Source: Membranipora membranacea (lineage: Eukaryota; Bryozoa; Gymnolaemata; Cheilostomatida; Membraniporidae). Taken from it: DNA of 64,000 nt. The position numbers and the translations under genes are program-made. Numbering within the stretch: position 1 is the first letter of the stretch; each line of letters opens with the position of its first letter. The stretch covers positions 16,249,001 to 16,313,000 of the forward strand of contig OU612067.1 of NCBI GenBank assembly GCA_914767715.1. Reading direction: 5' to 3'. Of this stretch, positions 1 through 10,550 are shown piece by piece. The notes below the pieces were generated by a model, which had not been told where the DNA came from, did no database searches, and saw nothing but the letters and a program-made list of their open reading frames with translations.

Positions 1-300
1 ATAATTTATTAACTTTATATCACATTGCGGCAGTTTCCTGATTGCTTTATTTACAAAGTTAAAATGTTTACTCTGGTTTTGGCTAGGAGAGTGATTGCAC
101 ACTGGTGTTAGTGAACTGTGTGAGACTTTACTTTGGGTTCCAGTGTATACATTATTGATACGCTGCCTGTTTATTGAAAGCGTACCGTCTCGCTACCTCC
201 TGCGTCTAGGAAGGTAAACCTTGTGAGCGATAGAGCGCTGACTGATTGCTGATCTGTCTGGGAATAGGCACACGTTACTGGTCCGGAAGAGGATTAAGTC
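1..300. other. 5' flank of the first gene, no gene seen
   Basis: No coding exon, repeat or structured RNA is evident here. The stretch presumably holds the promoter and 5' UTR of the CXorf65-like gene. An in-frame TAA three codons before the ATG at 301 closes the frame. I see no convincing TATA box at a useful distance. Confidence 0.4.
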
Positions 301-3300
301 ATGTTCGTGGTTGTCAAGTTTGGCGGTGAGTGTAATATCCAACCTAGTCTTGTTACCTGGTTGTCAAAATAACTAAGCATTTTTATCTAGTGTACAGAAA
401 AGACAAATTTGATTTTGAAGGCATTACTATTCAGGGATTGATGGATGAACTCTTCGCGCAGCATCAGTACGGGTTATGCTGTCCTGAACAATACATTGAA
501 CTGTTTCGAACCAAACAATCAACCATGTAATCTTCTGATGGAAGATCATTTGTCAAGATTTATACCTGTCCCACTAGTCTTCTTACAATGATTTGGATCA
601 ATGAAACGTCATAAATATGAGGGGTAATAATGGACCATTTAGCTTTGGAGACTACCTTCTCATCAGGTCATGATCAAGAGTATCCCACAATGCAATTTTC
701 TGGAATTACCAGGGATATCATGAAAACAGTAGCAACAAATCTCCCTGGGAATTCAAGGCTGAGGTTGCATTATGGGTATGTTGCTGACATGCTTCTTTAT
801 CTAAGCTGTTTTTATTGTCTCTGCTTTGTTGTAGAGCATGAACAGGCAGTGTTCAATCCTGACTGTAAGACAGTATCACTTCTCGATGAGATCAGATGTA
901 AATGTAAACTTGAACCATGGGGTGAGTGAAACTGACATATACGTTATTGTAGTCTAGTTGTGAAGGCTAAGTCGACATAACCTCATTGGCCACAATATAG
1001 ACACAGCAGAAGCGAGTAGCACAGTAAAAAGCTTATTCTAATATTATCATCATCTTAACCCATGGATCTGCCCACTCACTGTTTATCAGATCAAATCTTT
1101 GCATCTCTTGTTTTGAGACAATCAAAAATTGCTTTAGATCGGAAACTGCACCATGTCCAACTAGAATATACGACCTGTTCCTGATTTATTGTTTTTTCTA
1201 CCCTTTTGTTGAAACACGTTACAACATTTTGTCAAGTTGCAATATGTCCGAAGGTTTTGGTCTTTGTAAAACTTACAAAAAAAAACCTGTCGCTCTAATG
1301 TCAGTGGCTCATATTAGCCCCCTCCCGACTAATGCTAGGTTACAATTTATATCTCTGTAATGGCGCTCAAAGGATGCAAATTGACATGGGCCACATTCTG
1401 TTCTTGTAAAACCTAAAATGTTGACTAGCCTAATGTATCTGCCAATATTGATAACGATTATGCCAAAATCCCAAATATTCCAGGAGTGTTTGTGGCTATA
1501 TTTCCTTTTGCATTTGATATGGGAGTCTGACAGGCATCTGTTGAATAAATCTTATAAGCTGACAATCCCTGATGTCCTCAGCTACATGGTTTGTTTTGTC
1601 AGCTTCATAAATTATTCAGTGTTTTCTTTTCTCTCTGGGTAGAGATTGCTGTTAATTGACTGCAGTCACCCAGTAAAATTCAATAAACTTCTTTTATCAG
1701 ATAAATTCCTCGCCACTATGAAATACTTAAATTAATAATTGAAATATGAACGATCAATTTCCTATATATCATCACCGAGTAAGGATAAGCCTATATTCGT
1801 AGAATTTAAAAGTCTATGGATTTGTATATATTTACTCTCTGATCTAGAATATCTGATAAGACCATCCGTGAAAGGTGTCTAGTATGTCCATAGAGTTAAT
1901 AATTATTAAGTCTATGAGTATATCTTCCACCATAGAACTGCCGCATTTCCTAACTTTGGGCTTGATGGGGGTGGGAAGGATGGAAGCTCTCTCTGCACCC
2001 CCCACCCAATCCAAGCCCAATGCTGCAGTCTTATAGTATCCACAGACAAGTCCATGTATATATCCTTACTCTGTGATATAAATCATTATTGAATATCTGA
2101 TAAGGTTATCTGTGGTAGTTGTCTAGTATTCTCAATTTTAACAGGTCCCTCATGTTTTATTGAATTGCACCTTGATAACTCTATTTGTTATATGTTGACA
2201 GCAAATCAAAGCTAGTGTACTTTTATCATAAGCCTTAGTCATTGTTATGCCGCCTATGTATCGTTGATGTAGTTGTATTTTTTGTTGCTATTTGCATGTA
2301 CAATAACATACTAGATTGCCAGCATTCCAATCAAAGCTATTCTTAGAGAAATTCTGTGAGCCATATTGTCGGTCAGGCAATTGAGCGAAAAGAATTGGCT
2401 TCAAGCCATTTAGGATTTGGCATCCTATATTATTTGCTCAAGAAACAAGCAAAATGTTGCTTCACTAACTCTTAATTTTTTTCTTAGTGCCTCATTTTTT
2501 ATCTGTTAGGGTCGTCATGGCCATTATTTTCATCATGTACTACTACTATCTTTGGAGTTCAATCATTTCGTTGTTTGTTGGTACAATCCTTTGTATGGTT
2601 GAAGTCAAAGGATTGAGATGGAAGTTTTGAATTTTTTGGTCAAAAAGTCATGAATATATTCCATGATATGTATTTTATGTCAGATATTATCATTGGGCTG
2701 CCCTGCTTTAACTTCAGCGGATTAACAGAAAATGAGGATAACGAGCTTGCCTTGAGACACTTTGTTGATGTTTTGACACAGGGTTGGACAACTTAAACCT
2801 CCGCGGTGCACATGTTTAATTAAGTAGAAGAGGTTTAAAGTGCTCCAATCCAACAGAACCTGTCATAATAGATTCTTTGATAAGGGGCAGTCCGTCTCGT
2901 AATGATGAACAATGGATATTATATATTGTAGCTGAGATAGAGCTATCAGATCAGAGCGGGAATCCCAAAGACCTGAGAGAGCATCTGCACAGATATGCCA
3001 GTGAGCTGCTCAAAGACAAAGAGGTTTATGTCCTCCTTCAAGTAGAGAGTAAGTTTACACTACCTTAACTCATCATTTACGTATGGGCTAAGGATATGCG
3101 TTTGTAGCACTGATTTATAATACTATAATAATATAATACTATAATAATAATGTACTATAAATCAGTGGTTAGTAGCATATCGAATGGAGGGAGCAAACAG
3201 GGCATTTAAAGCGACAGTGCGCATTTGCATTGCGTTTCACGCACCGATATTACAGAGGATATCATCTGACAGCTCAAATCAGGTGACCATTCTATTGCAA

Positions 3301-5887
3301 AGGCTTCAATCTGTCAGAATCTGGAAATATATAAAATAAAGGTGTGTACGCCAAGAGTCTGGCTAATGATAGAAGGGGTCTCTGGATATCTAATACTGTG
3401 CTACCATAGTCATCATTTCAGCTTCTGAGTGTTTCGATCTCATACATAATGCTGCACAAGCTATGCTCGGTTCTCTTCCAACTTCTTTGATCTCAAACTC
3501 ATAAACTTTTCAAGCACCTTTTGAGCAGCAAACAACTAGTTGGAAAGCATACAAAGGTCCTTGAGTGTAGTTCTTTGAGAATTGATTGCTGTTCAAAATC
3601 CAGAAAATTGCCGTAGATTTGCAAAAAGTGATTGACCTAGTGACGATGGTGGTCATACAATACTGTTGTGCGATTAATTTCCTGAAACAAAATGCGCCCT
3701 TGATTGACAAGTGGTTTGTAATAATTTGCCCAGGGATGTGAACAATATTTTTCAAAGAATCAACGGAAACAAAAGAGTAGTTTTAATTAAACATTATTTA
3801 ATGGAGTTTAACAATGTTTGTATTTGATCATTCTAGCGTTAAAATCTATGAAAACAAAAAAGCATTTCAGTCTTTTTAAAATATTTCTTATTCGATAAGT
3901 TGGATAACCTTTATCAGGCGAAATCATCAGCAAAAGATAGAAAGATTCTTTGGTCAAGGTCAGGTTACTGATGGTCACAAAGCGATGTATTCTCATATCA
4001 CGAGTAATTTGAATCTGATTACATAGTAAATTGTAAGTAGTCTTGAAATTCTTTTGATTATGCTTTGTTCTTGCCTCATATCTCCATATGATAACACCTG
4101 ATAACACGCGTACTATTTCTGACCAGGGAGTTGCCTTCCAGTTATGCAAGTGGGGATAATTCACCTATACTTTTTTATTTGGAAGGAAACTAGCGCTTGC
4201 TACAAGTGAAATTTTGTTTCATTCAATTTTTATAACTACCCTGCCTTGATAATGGATTGTAAAAATGTCACCTGTAGCTTGTTGAGCCCTCAAGATACCA
4301 GTGATCGTGGATACATCATAGAATTACTTGAGCTGTTTGTATATACCACATATTGACCACATGGTACTAGTGTTAAAAGCGAGTAAGAATTGGTGGAACC
4401 CGCAAAGAAATATACGAGGGGGAACGCTTAGAACACAGTTTCTACTGGATTCTATGCAAAAAAATTGTGTGAAAATGTCTTTTTTTGCCCAGATATCAAT
4501 CATTTTATTACAGATCTATATTTAATGTTATGTTAATGTTAAGCCCATCATGCATAGATATCTATAATTGATAAGATATCGCAAAAAAATTTCCTTGAGG
4601 GCTGCATTGTGGCCAGTGTCGACCCGCAAAGAATGATGTCCACTCAGACCACTGCAATGGTACCATTGTTACCACATAATAATACCACCATTGTTCCCAC
4701 ATAACTATTTAGGAATTTTAACACATAATTTTCTCTTTTTACTCCAGATGAAGGGAAAAGTATAAGATATGTACCCATGACAGATGATAGTGAGATTATC
4801 TCCACAGAGTTCCTAGGTATGTTTGTTTGCAGAGTGGAACTATTTATATAGTAGTCCAGTGCCAGGAAATAAGACAGGTAGACACTGGGACAGCTAATAT
4901 CGACTTTCTATGCACCAAGGGAAAACTGCCGAGCTACTGATCGTAAACAGCTCATCGAAAATCTGATTGGGTTAGGCAAAAAAGGCTGTTTTTAGCAAAG
5001 GGGATGCCTGAGCTAATTTGATTGCCAGAAATTTCCAAACAAGTTATATGTATTCTTAGGGATATAGTTCCTCCAAATTTTTAGTTGAAAATAATATATG
5101 ACAAGCCCAAAGTGACTTTTTACGTTAGTCATAATGTGTGTGATTTTTTAAATTTGCTGATAATCATGTGAAATTTCAAGCAATGATTTGAGACAGATCG
5201 AATAAGTAAGGGCCAAACTTTTTGGTAGTTTCCACTGAAGTATTGTTTAAAGGACAGTTGCTCGGCAGCTTCCCAACGGTGGATAGAAAGTTAATAATTG
5301 TGTCTCTACCTTAATTGTAAAATTATTGCAAAGCTGTGTGATAATTTGCAATGATGTAAGGATGCATTTTCTTAGCTAAGTACAAGATGAGAGATTTGGT
5401 CTCTCAGCCTCGACTTACTCAAACCGCAGTTACCAGTAACATTACAATTATCGAATCAGCAATAAAGGTGTAGATTATAGGAGTTCCATGGTTACATGCG
5501 CTTATTTTTTCGCAAAACTTCTTACCGAGCCATAACTTCTTTGATTACCCTAGACTTAACCTCATTAACTTAGACTTAACTTAAATTTTTTTGTATAAGC
5601 AATAGTTTCAAATTACCTATCTGACAATAAAGGTATTATAAAAATTCACCGACACCGTTACTATACCTTAACTTAACATAGAATCAACCTAGACTTAACT
5701 TCTTCGATTACCCTTTTTGTGACCATCACCCTTACATATTTTAGAACGGCTGGAGAGCAGACAAATCCAAAGAATAAAGAATGGGAAAACCTCAGCAGCA
5801 AGCAAAAGAAGCAATGGGAAATCCGCAGCCCCAAAAAGCAGCAGGAAAAGCCTGCAGCAATCCAGAGGTTCTATCACAAATAGATAG
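301..5887 (+). CDS. CXorf65-like: CXorf65-family protein, five exons
   Basis: Function unknown; the human relative CXorf65 is uncharacterised. Exons 301-325, 835-921, 2932-3048, 4748-4816 and 5745-5887 join into 146 aa (human about 183 aa). All four introns are phase 1 with GT-AG ends, and the frame closes exactly, which strongly supports the model. The start at 301 is fixed by an upstream in-frame TAA. The N terminus MFVVVKFG followed by NPDCKT and a LLDEIRCKCK segment matches the family's opening. Exon 3 (EIELSDQSGNP, then YVLLQVE) matches the family's IDL-DETG and YYVCKVE-like stretches. The last exon adds a basic Ser/Lys/Ala tail (about residues 110-146) without a domain I recognise. There is no signal peptide or membrane helix, so it is probably intracellular. 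The family assignment is from remembered motif similarity; the exon structure is seen directly. Confidence 0.85.
1948..2027. repeat. Imperfect foldback with G-tract/C-tract arms
   Basis: The left arm has GGGCTTGAT then a GGGGGTGGG tract. The right arm has CCCCCCACCC then AATCCAAGCCC. The arms pair imperfectly and CTGCCGC/GCTGCAG lie outside them. It sits in intron 2 of the CXorf65-like gene. The segment GGGTGGGAAGGATGGAAGC recurs near 34170, so part of it belongs to a dispersed repeat. Confidence 0.55.
3105..3166. repeat. Foldback with AT-rich simple-repeat core
   Basis: CACTGATTTATA and its complement TATAAATCAGTG flank a core built from repeats of ATACTATAATA. The element lies in intron 3 of the CXorf65-like gene and looks like a short palindromic element or an expanded AT hairpin. 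Confidence 0.6.
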
Positions 5888-5974
5888 CCTCGCTGTGATG
5901 TTTTATTATCGTTTATTGAGGAATTGAGTCTGTCATTATTATGCATATCTATAGCCAAGACCAAAATAAATATA

Positions 5975-6530
5975 TTATATTATGTATAAATTGAAGTATG
6001 TGAAATAATAAAATATATTATGATAAATCAAATGGCTGATGTAGTAGGTAAGGCGTATATTTCTCCTATTTCTGTGGCAACGGTTGTAAAAATATATTAC
6101 GAATATTGAATAAATGGTGACAATAAACAGCACAAGAAAGACTTTAAATACAAAGGGTGAATGAGGCTCACAAACGAATTCATTCAACTCCCAGAGGAAT
6201 CAAGAAGATAAAGAATATGGAAAAGAAGTTCTGCCTTCAATCCACGTTACGTACAACGCATCCTCCCATCCTGGATCTATCTCACTATCAATCTGCAACT
6301 GTTGCCCAGGTTTTGATGTTTTATTGACTAGTATTCCAATAAACACATCATCTGTGTGCATGTTTTGAGTTCGCAGAGCTGCTTGGAACGGTTCCGCTGC
6401 ATTACGTGGGGATAGGAAGTATACCATTCCTCGAAATCACAAAGGGTAACTGGCATACGGCCACTGCTCTCTGGAGATATACCACACATTCAATGGGTTT
6501 CGGACAGGATATGTCGTAGCAATTTGTTTT
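5975..6530 (-). pseudogene. Decayed last-exon copy of the GT31 glycosyltransferase
   Basis: Read on the minus strand, this is a clear copy of the last exon of the intact gene at 16697-19221, including its acceptor region (TTTTAAG before 6530), so it arose from genomic DNA and not by retrotransposition. It keeps YPVRNP, SREQWPYASYPL, MVYFLSPRNAAE, HTDDVFIGILVNKTS and the C-terminal hydrophobic helix. It is broken by a one-base deletion near its start, a TGA replacing the Trp codon of PLWF at 6437-6439, a second TGA at 6200-6202 and a net loss of about five codons between EGRT and WEL. The normal stop is also lost. I could find no upstream exons on this strand. It lies tail-to-tail with the CXorf65-like gene. 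Confidence 0.92.
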
Positions 6531-6756
6531 CTTAAAAAACAAAGTTGAAAACCACACCCATATGGCAAATTCGCCTACCATAGAGCTAGAGTCTAGATAG
6601 TATGGTATAGGCCAAAAGGCCAAGTGATCTAGCCCAAGTTTCCACCGCCAACCCACGGAAACTCGGGCTAATTCACATGGCCATATGGTATGAGCAGTCT
6701 AAAAAATAGGCTTTTCTTCTGCTCTTTTAATTGAAAAATCTACACATCAGGAGTAT

Positions 6757-6784
6757 TCTCCTCAGAGCAAAAGAGTAGACAACT
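6757..6784. repeat. 28-bp dispersed repeat, copy 1
   Basis: This 28-bp word occurs again at 15108-15135 with one mismatch (AGAGCAAA against AGAGGAAA). The preceding GAGTATTCTCCTC is partly palindromic, and a similar GGAGAATACTCC occurs near 12573. It is probably the edge of a small mobile element. Confidence 0.5.
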
Positions 6785-7116
6785 ATTTACCAAAAGCCTT
6801 GATTTTATTCTCATGTATTGCTGGGACGTCTAATTTTATTCCAGTAGAAATTTGAAAAAAGGAGGAGGTTTCTGTTCACTTATGAAGCCTTTGCCAAGTT
6901 TTTGTGTACCAATGAGGCTGTAGGATGTTTCAAATGCAGATCAAAGCTCAAATCCAGATGAGAGGCTCTAAGGTCTTATCACAACGATGAACTTAGTCAT
7001 TGACATTATTAATTCAATGTTAGCAAATAGCACAACCTTAGCTGCTGATAATTCATGCAATTGCATCACTGCTGATTACATAATTATAAACTGAGCAGGA
7101 GGTAAGGCTAGCATGA

Positions 7117-7162
7117 GCAGGCTGTCGTGGGACCCACCCCCCCCCCCCCCCCGACAGCCTGC
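7117..7162. repeat. Hairpin with a C16 loop
   Basis: GCAGGCTGTCG at 7117-7127 and its exact complement CGACAGCCTGC at 7152-7162 enclose GTGGGACCCA followed by an uninterrupted C run of about 16. It lies about 135 bp upstream of the TATA box of the first D8C gene. Confidence 0.8.
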
Positions 7163-7295
7163 CAAGGCTAAAATAAGGCCCAGTTTGTAATATAATTGGG
7201 ATTAGACTGATAACGAATTATCTATACCTTTACTTGGTTACCTACGAGATGTCGGTCCAGTCATGGGTCTAACTCTGAACCTTAAGCTGGACAGC

Positions 7296-7304
7296 CATAA
7301 AAGG
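7296..7304 (+). promoter_or_regulatory. TATA box of the first D8C gene
   Basis: CATAAAAGG lies 101 bp upstream of the ATG at 7398. The second D8C gene has a TATA-like element at nearly the same distance from its ATG, which supports both being core promoters. Confidence 0.55.
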
Positions 7305-7397
7305 TGGCGCAGTCCCGGGTGTGTCTCATTTGTGGGGACATTCTCTCACAGTACAAGAATAGATTGTGATCGAAAGGACTTTGATGCCTGAAGAAAT

Positions 7398-8549
7398 ATG
7401 CCGGTAAGTTTATTAAGTTATTCTGCTGCCAACTAATCTAACAGTGATAATATTTGTTGTTCTGCGAAACAAACCTTTTGATTCCTGACACGCAGTGTTT
7501 ATTATTTTCGTAAAGCTCTCATTACAATTCAGAAAACTAAAAGATATGACAAAATTAAACAATACTTGAGCTAAAAAATAGTTGAAATATTGGAAAATCT
7601 TTGGAATTGATCAAAGACTGATACTGTTCATCTCACAGGCTACAATTTTGCTTGTCAGTAAGAAACAACTACTTGACATAAACATGACATTTATCCAGCT
7701 CTGGATAAGTGAAGCGTCTATCAATTTATCTAAACAAAATGTTTAAGTATTGTGCGAGATTATTCATTTTAGAAAACGGGTACAATTCAACTACTAACTG
7801 TTTTACTGCTCTGTAGTGTACTTGGACTTTCAGTACAAGTCTCAATCAACGAGTCTGACAGAGAACTGGCCAGATATACAGAGAGAGTTAAGCTTGTTCA
7901 TAAATTACTTCTATCCGAGAAATGTCCAGATCTCGACATAAGGGTGAAGAGAGGAACACAAGAAGGCATAAACAGTAAGGTCCTCCTGGAGATAGAAGTG
8001 GCGTTATTTAACGAGCTCACCAATAGGCTTGTGGAATGCTGACTAGTGAATCAGAGAAAGTCTCTACCAGCTATAACTTCTATGCCTTCAACATCAACAA
8101 TTGAGACAACCACTGCTTCCCCGACCACAACAAGAAAGCCACAACCATTAGCATGTCAGCAAGCCTCCAATCTGGATGAAGCCTGGCGTCATGAAAGCAG
8201 TCCAGCAGATCAGAAGCCCATGAACGGATCATTGAACTGTGACACAAGAGATATGGTGAGTCAAGGCAATCCCTGGTTCAGGTTCTCCGGTGCTGCTGGG
8301 AGTCGTCTCCTCGATCACTGCATACCTGATTACAGATGTGGCACTCATGTCACTCTCTGGAGTAATGCGACTATGCCAACAGATATCGGAGTAGCCACTA
8401 CCATACCACTGTATGCATCGCATGTCTCTAAGTGTGACTACAGCAGTTACACCTGCTCAGTGATGAGATGCTCAGATACACCACATGATCTCATCTACAG
8501 ATGGACCGGTCACAGCATCTGTTACTATGGATTCTGCGGAATGTCTTAA
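7398..8549 (+). CDS. Secreted D8C-domain protein 1, interrupted by UGA (readthrough candidate or nonsense allele)
   Basis: Exon 1 (7398-7403) is just Met-Pro; exon 2 is 7773-8549. A signal peptide spans about residues 1-23. A charged segment follows and ends in RVKR (residues 59-62), a furin-type site. The frame meets TGA at 8040-8042 after 91 codons, then runs open for another 168 codons to the true stop. Downstream come a Thr/Ser/Pro-rich linker and a complete D8C domain (the eight-cysteine domain of uromodulin, GP2 and OIT3): NCDTRDM, PWFRFSGAAG, HCIP, RCGTH, LWSNATMP, MRCS, YGFCGMS. The paralogue at 12174-13597 has Arg (AGG) where this gene has TGA. The codons after the stop are CTA G, the strongest known readthrough context. 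AATAAA follows at 8604. Either the stop is read through, giving short and long forms, or this is a young nonsense allele. The conserved D8C frame argues against long decay. Confidence 0.75.
8040..8046 (+). promoter_or_regulatory. UGA-CUA-G stop-codon readthrough motif
   Basis: The in-frame stop of the first D8C gene reads TGA CTA G, identical to the UGA CUAG context shown to drive efficient translational readthrough in several animal genes. The same frame continues through a cysteine-rich domain that matches its intact paralogue. The sequence is seen; its use is inference. Confidence 0.45.
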
Positions 8550-8603
8550 TTTTGCTGTTCATTTATTGTGTTACCACCTAAACTGATTTTACTTTTGCTC
8601 TAA

Positions 8604-8609
8604 AATAAA
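8604..8609 (+). terminator. AATAAA polyadenylation signal of the first D8C gene
   Basis: A canonical hexamer lies about 55 bp after the TAA ending the D8C reading frame, suggesting a short 3' UTR. Confidence 0.6.
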
Positions 8610-9739
8610 TAGCTAATCTGTTATTATACAGCAATGTCTCGTTTCAAAGCACAAAATTTTTGTTTGTTAATATTGTCATTGTCATATTATGCGAACAAAA
8701 AATACAGCAATATGACCATCCCACCCATGTATAATGATATACAAGGAGTCGCTAGTCATTTCAATGCTGTAAATGTTATAAATAGATCAAGGATATAATT
8801 GGAAAATAACATGATACAGTTTCAGTACACTTAATAGTTGTTATTAGTTATTTTGCTTGCTTGTGATCAAGCTCAAGCAATGACACAACATTGATACAAG
8901 CGTTCAAAGCATCTAAACACAAACACATCGGACAAAGCAAAACAAGTAGAAATCTGCATCAAATATCGTAATCAGTATCTTGCAGATTTGTATAATGGTT
9001 ATTCGTATTATAGTCTGCCAGCCCAGTGTGAGTGCATGATGCTATGCTAGTTAGCTGCCGTATTAATGTTATATACAGAGATATTTACTATTGCTTCTGA
9101 GAGAGGAAGGTCAGGTTCTAACCCAATGTCCATCTCTCGTTTATTATTAGGAAGTTGTTTGACTCTTCCTTTCATCATTCTCCCTGCTTTCATTAAACTC
9201 TAAATTATGATCCACTCAAATATTGGAGAAGCTAGCGATATTTGTTGATAAGCTGGTTCAACTTCATCTTGTCTTAGGCTCCACATGCATAATGTATTCA
9301 TTGCTGCAATCAAATGAACATATCGGAAGAAATTTTGGTTTAGACATTTGTGAGCTGTCTCAATGGAACAAGAAAATCTAAACTGAAATTGCTGCCTCTA
9401 GTCTATTGGGAGTTATCTACCTTTAAGGCGTGTGGAGATAACTTTTATGACATTTCCTTTGACCTTATTTTAATTAGTGTAAGTCGATCAGAAGTTTTTT
9501 AAACTGGTCACATGGTATTAAAGATATTGTGAGCTGATCATATTTAGGTTTTTAAGGAAACAGGAACTTAAATGGAAAAAGGTTTAATCTCTTATTGCGG
9601 TAGTATTTGATACCCAAGTTGCCCAATTTAATCCCTTTCCAGTCTGCACCATACAACCAGCTGCCATGACTGGAAATAGATAATGAAGTTTTCTTGATTA
9701 CTAAATGAGAGTTCTCAAATATTTTGGTGATAAAAGGAG

Positions 9740-9960
9740 GCTGTGGGATGGGAGGGTTTTGAGATTCCCTCTGACCCTGTCTAAACCCTAAAGAATTTGG
9801 GCTGCAGTGGATAACTACACAATTCCGGCGTAACAGCTCTGCCCTCCCTGGCACAATGGAGTTAATTGTGTGACAGTTTCCTTGCTCAACCTCTACACAC
9901 TATCAGTCTCCATTGTTGTTGTTGAAGAGAAATGAAGTTTTGTTTGTGTGACAAAACGAT
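9740..9960. repeat. Diverged interspersed repeat, copy 1
   Basis: Shares a series of short blocks in the same order with 11330-11560, including the GTGACAGTTTCC word and a following AAGAGAA block. Divergence is high, so the boundaries are approximate. Confidence 0.45.
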
Positions 9961-10308
9961 AGCTTGATTACGGAGAGGCTATCAAAACTATAGATGACAA
10001 CACCGCTACCTATCCGTTTGCCAGCTCTGTGACTATCCCCTCTTGCCCAGATTTCTTTTTGCCAACTAAAGCCCTCTCTCTCTCTCTGTTCTTATTTTAC
10101 AGTCTCAGTATTATTTTTTTGTCTATGGCTGCAGATTTAATCTCATTATATCAATTAAACTGTTACATTGCGTTGTATGAAAATTCAAATCCCAATTTCA
10201 TTTATGCGTCATGAATTCATTTTTATGCTGATTGATTTTGCTGTTAGCGCTGAAACAGATAAGGAAATTTTGCACTTTGTACAAACATCAAAAGAGCCCA
10301 AGTGTCCA

Positions 10309-10550
10309 GTTCATTTTCTATATAAGATGAGGCACGATGGAATATCCAACGTTCTCTATGAGTTCAAGGGATTTGAAGAACTTGGGGATGCAATTCTAAG
10401 GTTATTTATCTGCTGATGCTAACAAGTTGGAGCCAGAGTGTCACCCTCATTTTCTTTGCAAGCTGAGGCGCAATGGAGTATCCAGCCTTCTCTAAGAGTT
10501 CAAGGGATTTGAAGAACTTGGGGTTGCAATTCTAAAGTTATTTATTTGTT
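10309..10550 (+). pseudogene. Tandemly duplicated exon-like segment, second copy broken
   Basis: Two copies of about 105 bp (10309-10413 and 10446-10550) share the sequence from TCATTTTCT to TTATTTATNTG. Both read in a frame giving HFLYKMRHDGISNVLYEFKG or HFLCKLRRNGVSS, then EFKGFEELG and AILRLF or AILKLF. Many differences are conservative at protein level, as in coding DNA. The second copy has TAA where the first has Tyr (TAT). A possible acceptor (GCTGTTAG) precedes the first copy at about 10248. I do not recognise the family; the ending faintly recalls the last strand-helix of TIR-like domains, which is a guess. It is most likely a degenerate exon pair of a lost gene. Confidence 0.35.

Larger units (their letters stand above)
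6531..7295. other. Intergenic stretch with a poly-C hairpin
   Basis: No gene seen. It holds a short dispersed repeat at 6757-6784 (TCTCCTCAGAGCAAAAGAGT, continuing) that recurs at 15108-15135, and the poly-C hairpin at 7117-7162. The end of the stretch is the promoter of the first D8C gene. Confidence 0.5.

Noticed and set aside
372-528. Open frame inside intron 1 of the CXorf65-like gene (VYRKDKFDFEGIT and on)
   Set aside because: Joining exon 1 to it gives a protein unlike the family, while exon 1 joined to 835-921 restores the family sequence. An ATG-initiated frame at 630-929 is likewise mostly intron.
8040-8042. UGA as a selenocysteine codon
   Set aside because: The paralogue has Arg, not Cys, at this position and I saw no SECIS-like element in the short 3' UTR. 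Readthrough or a nonsense mutation explains it better.
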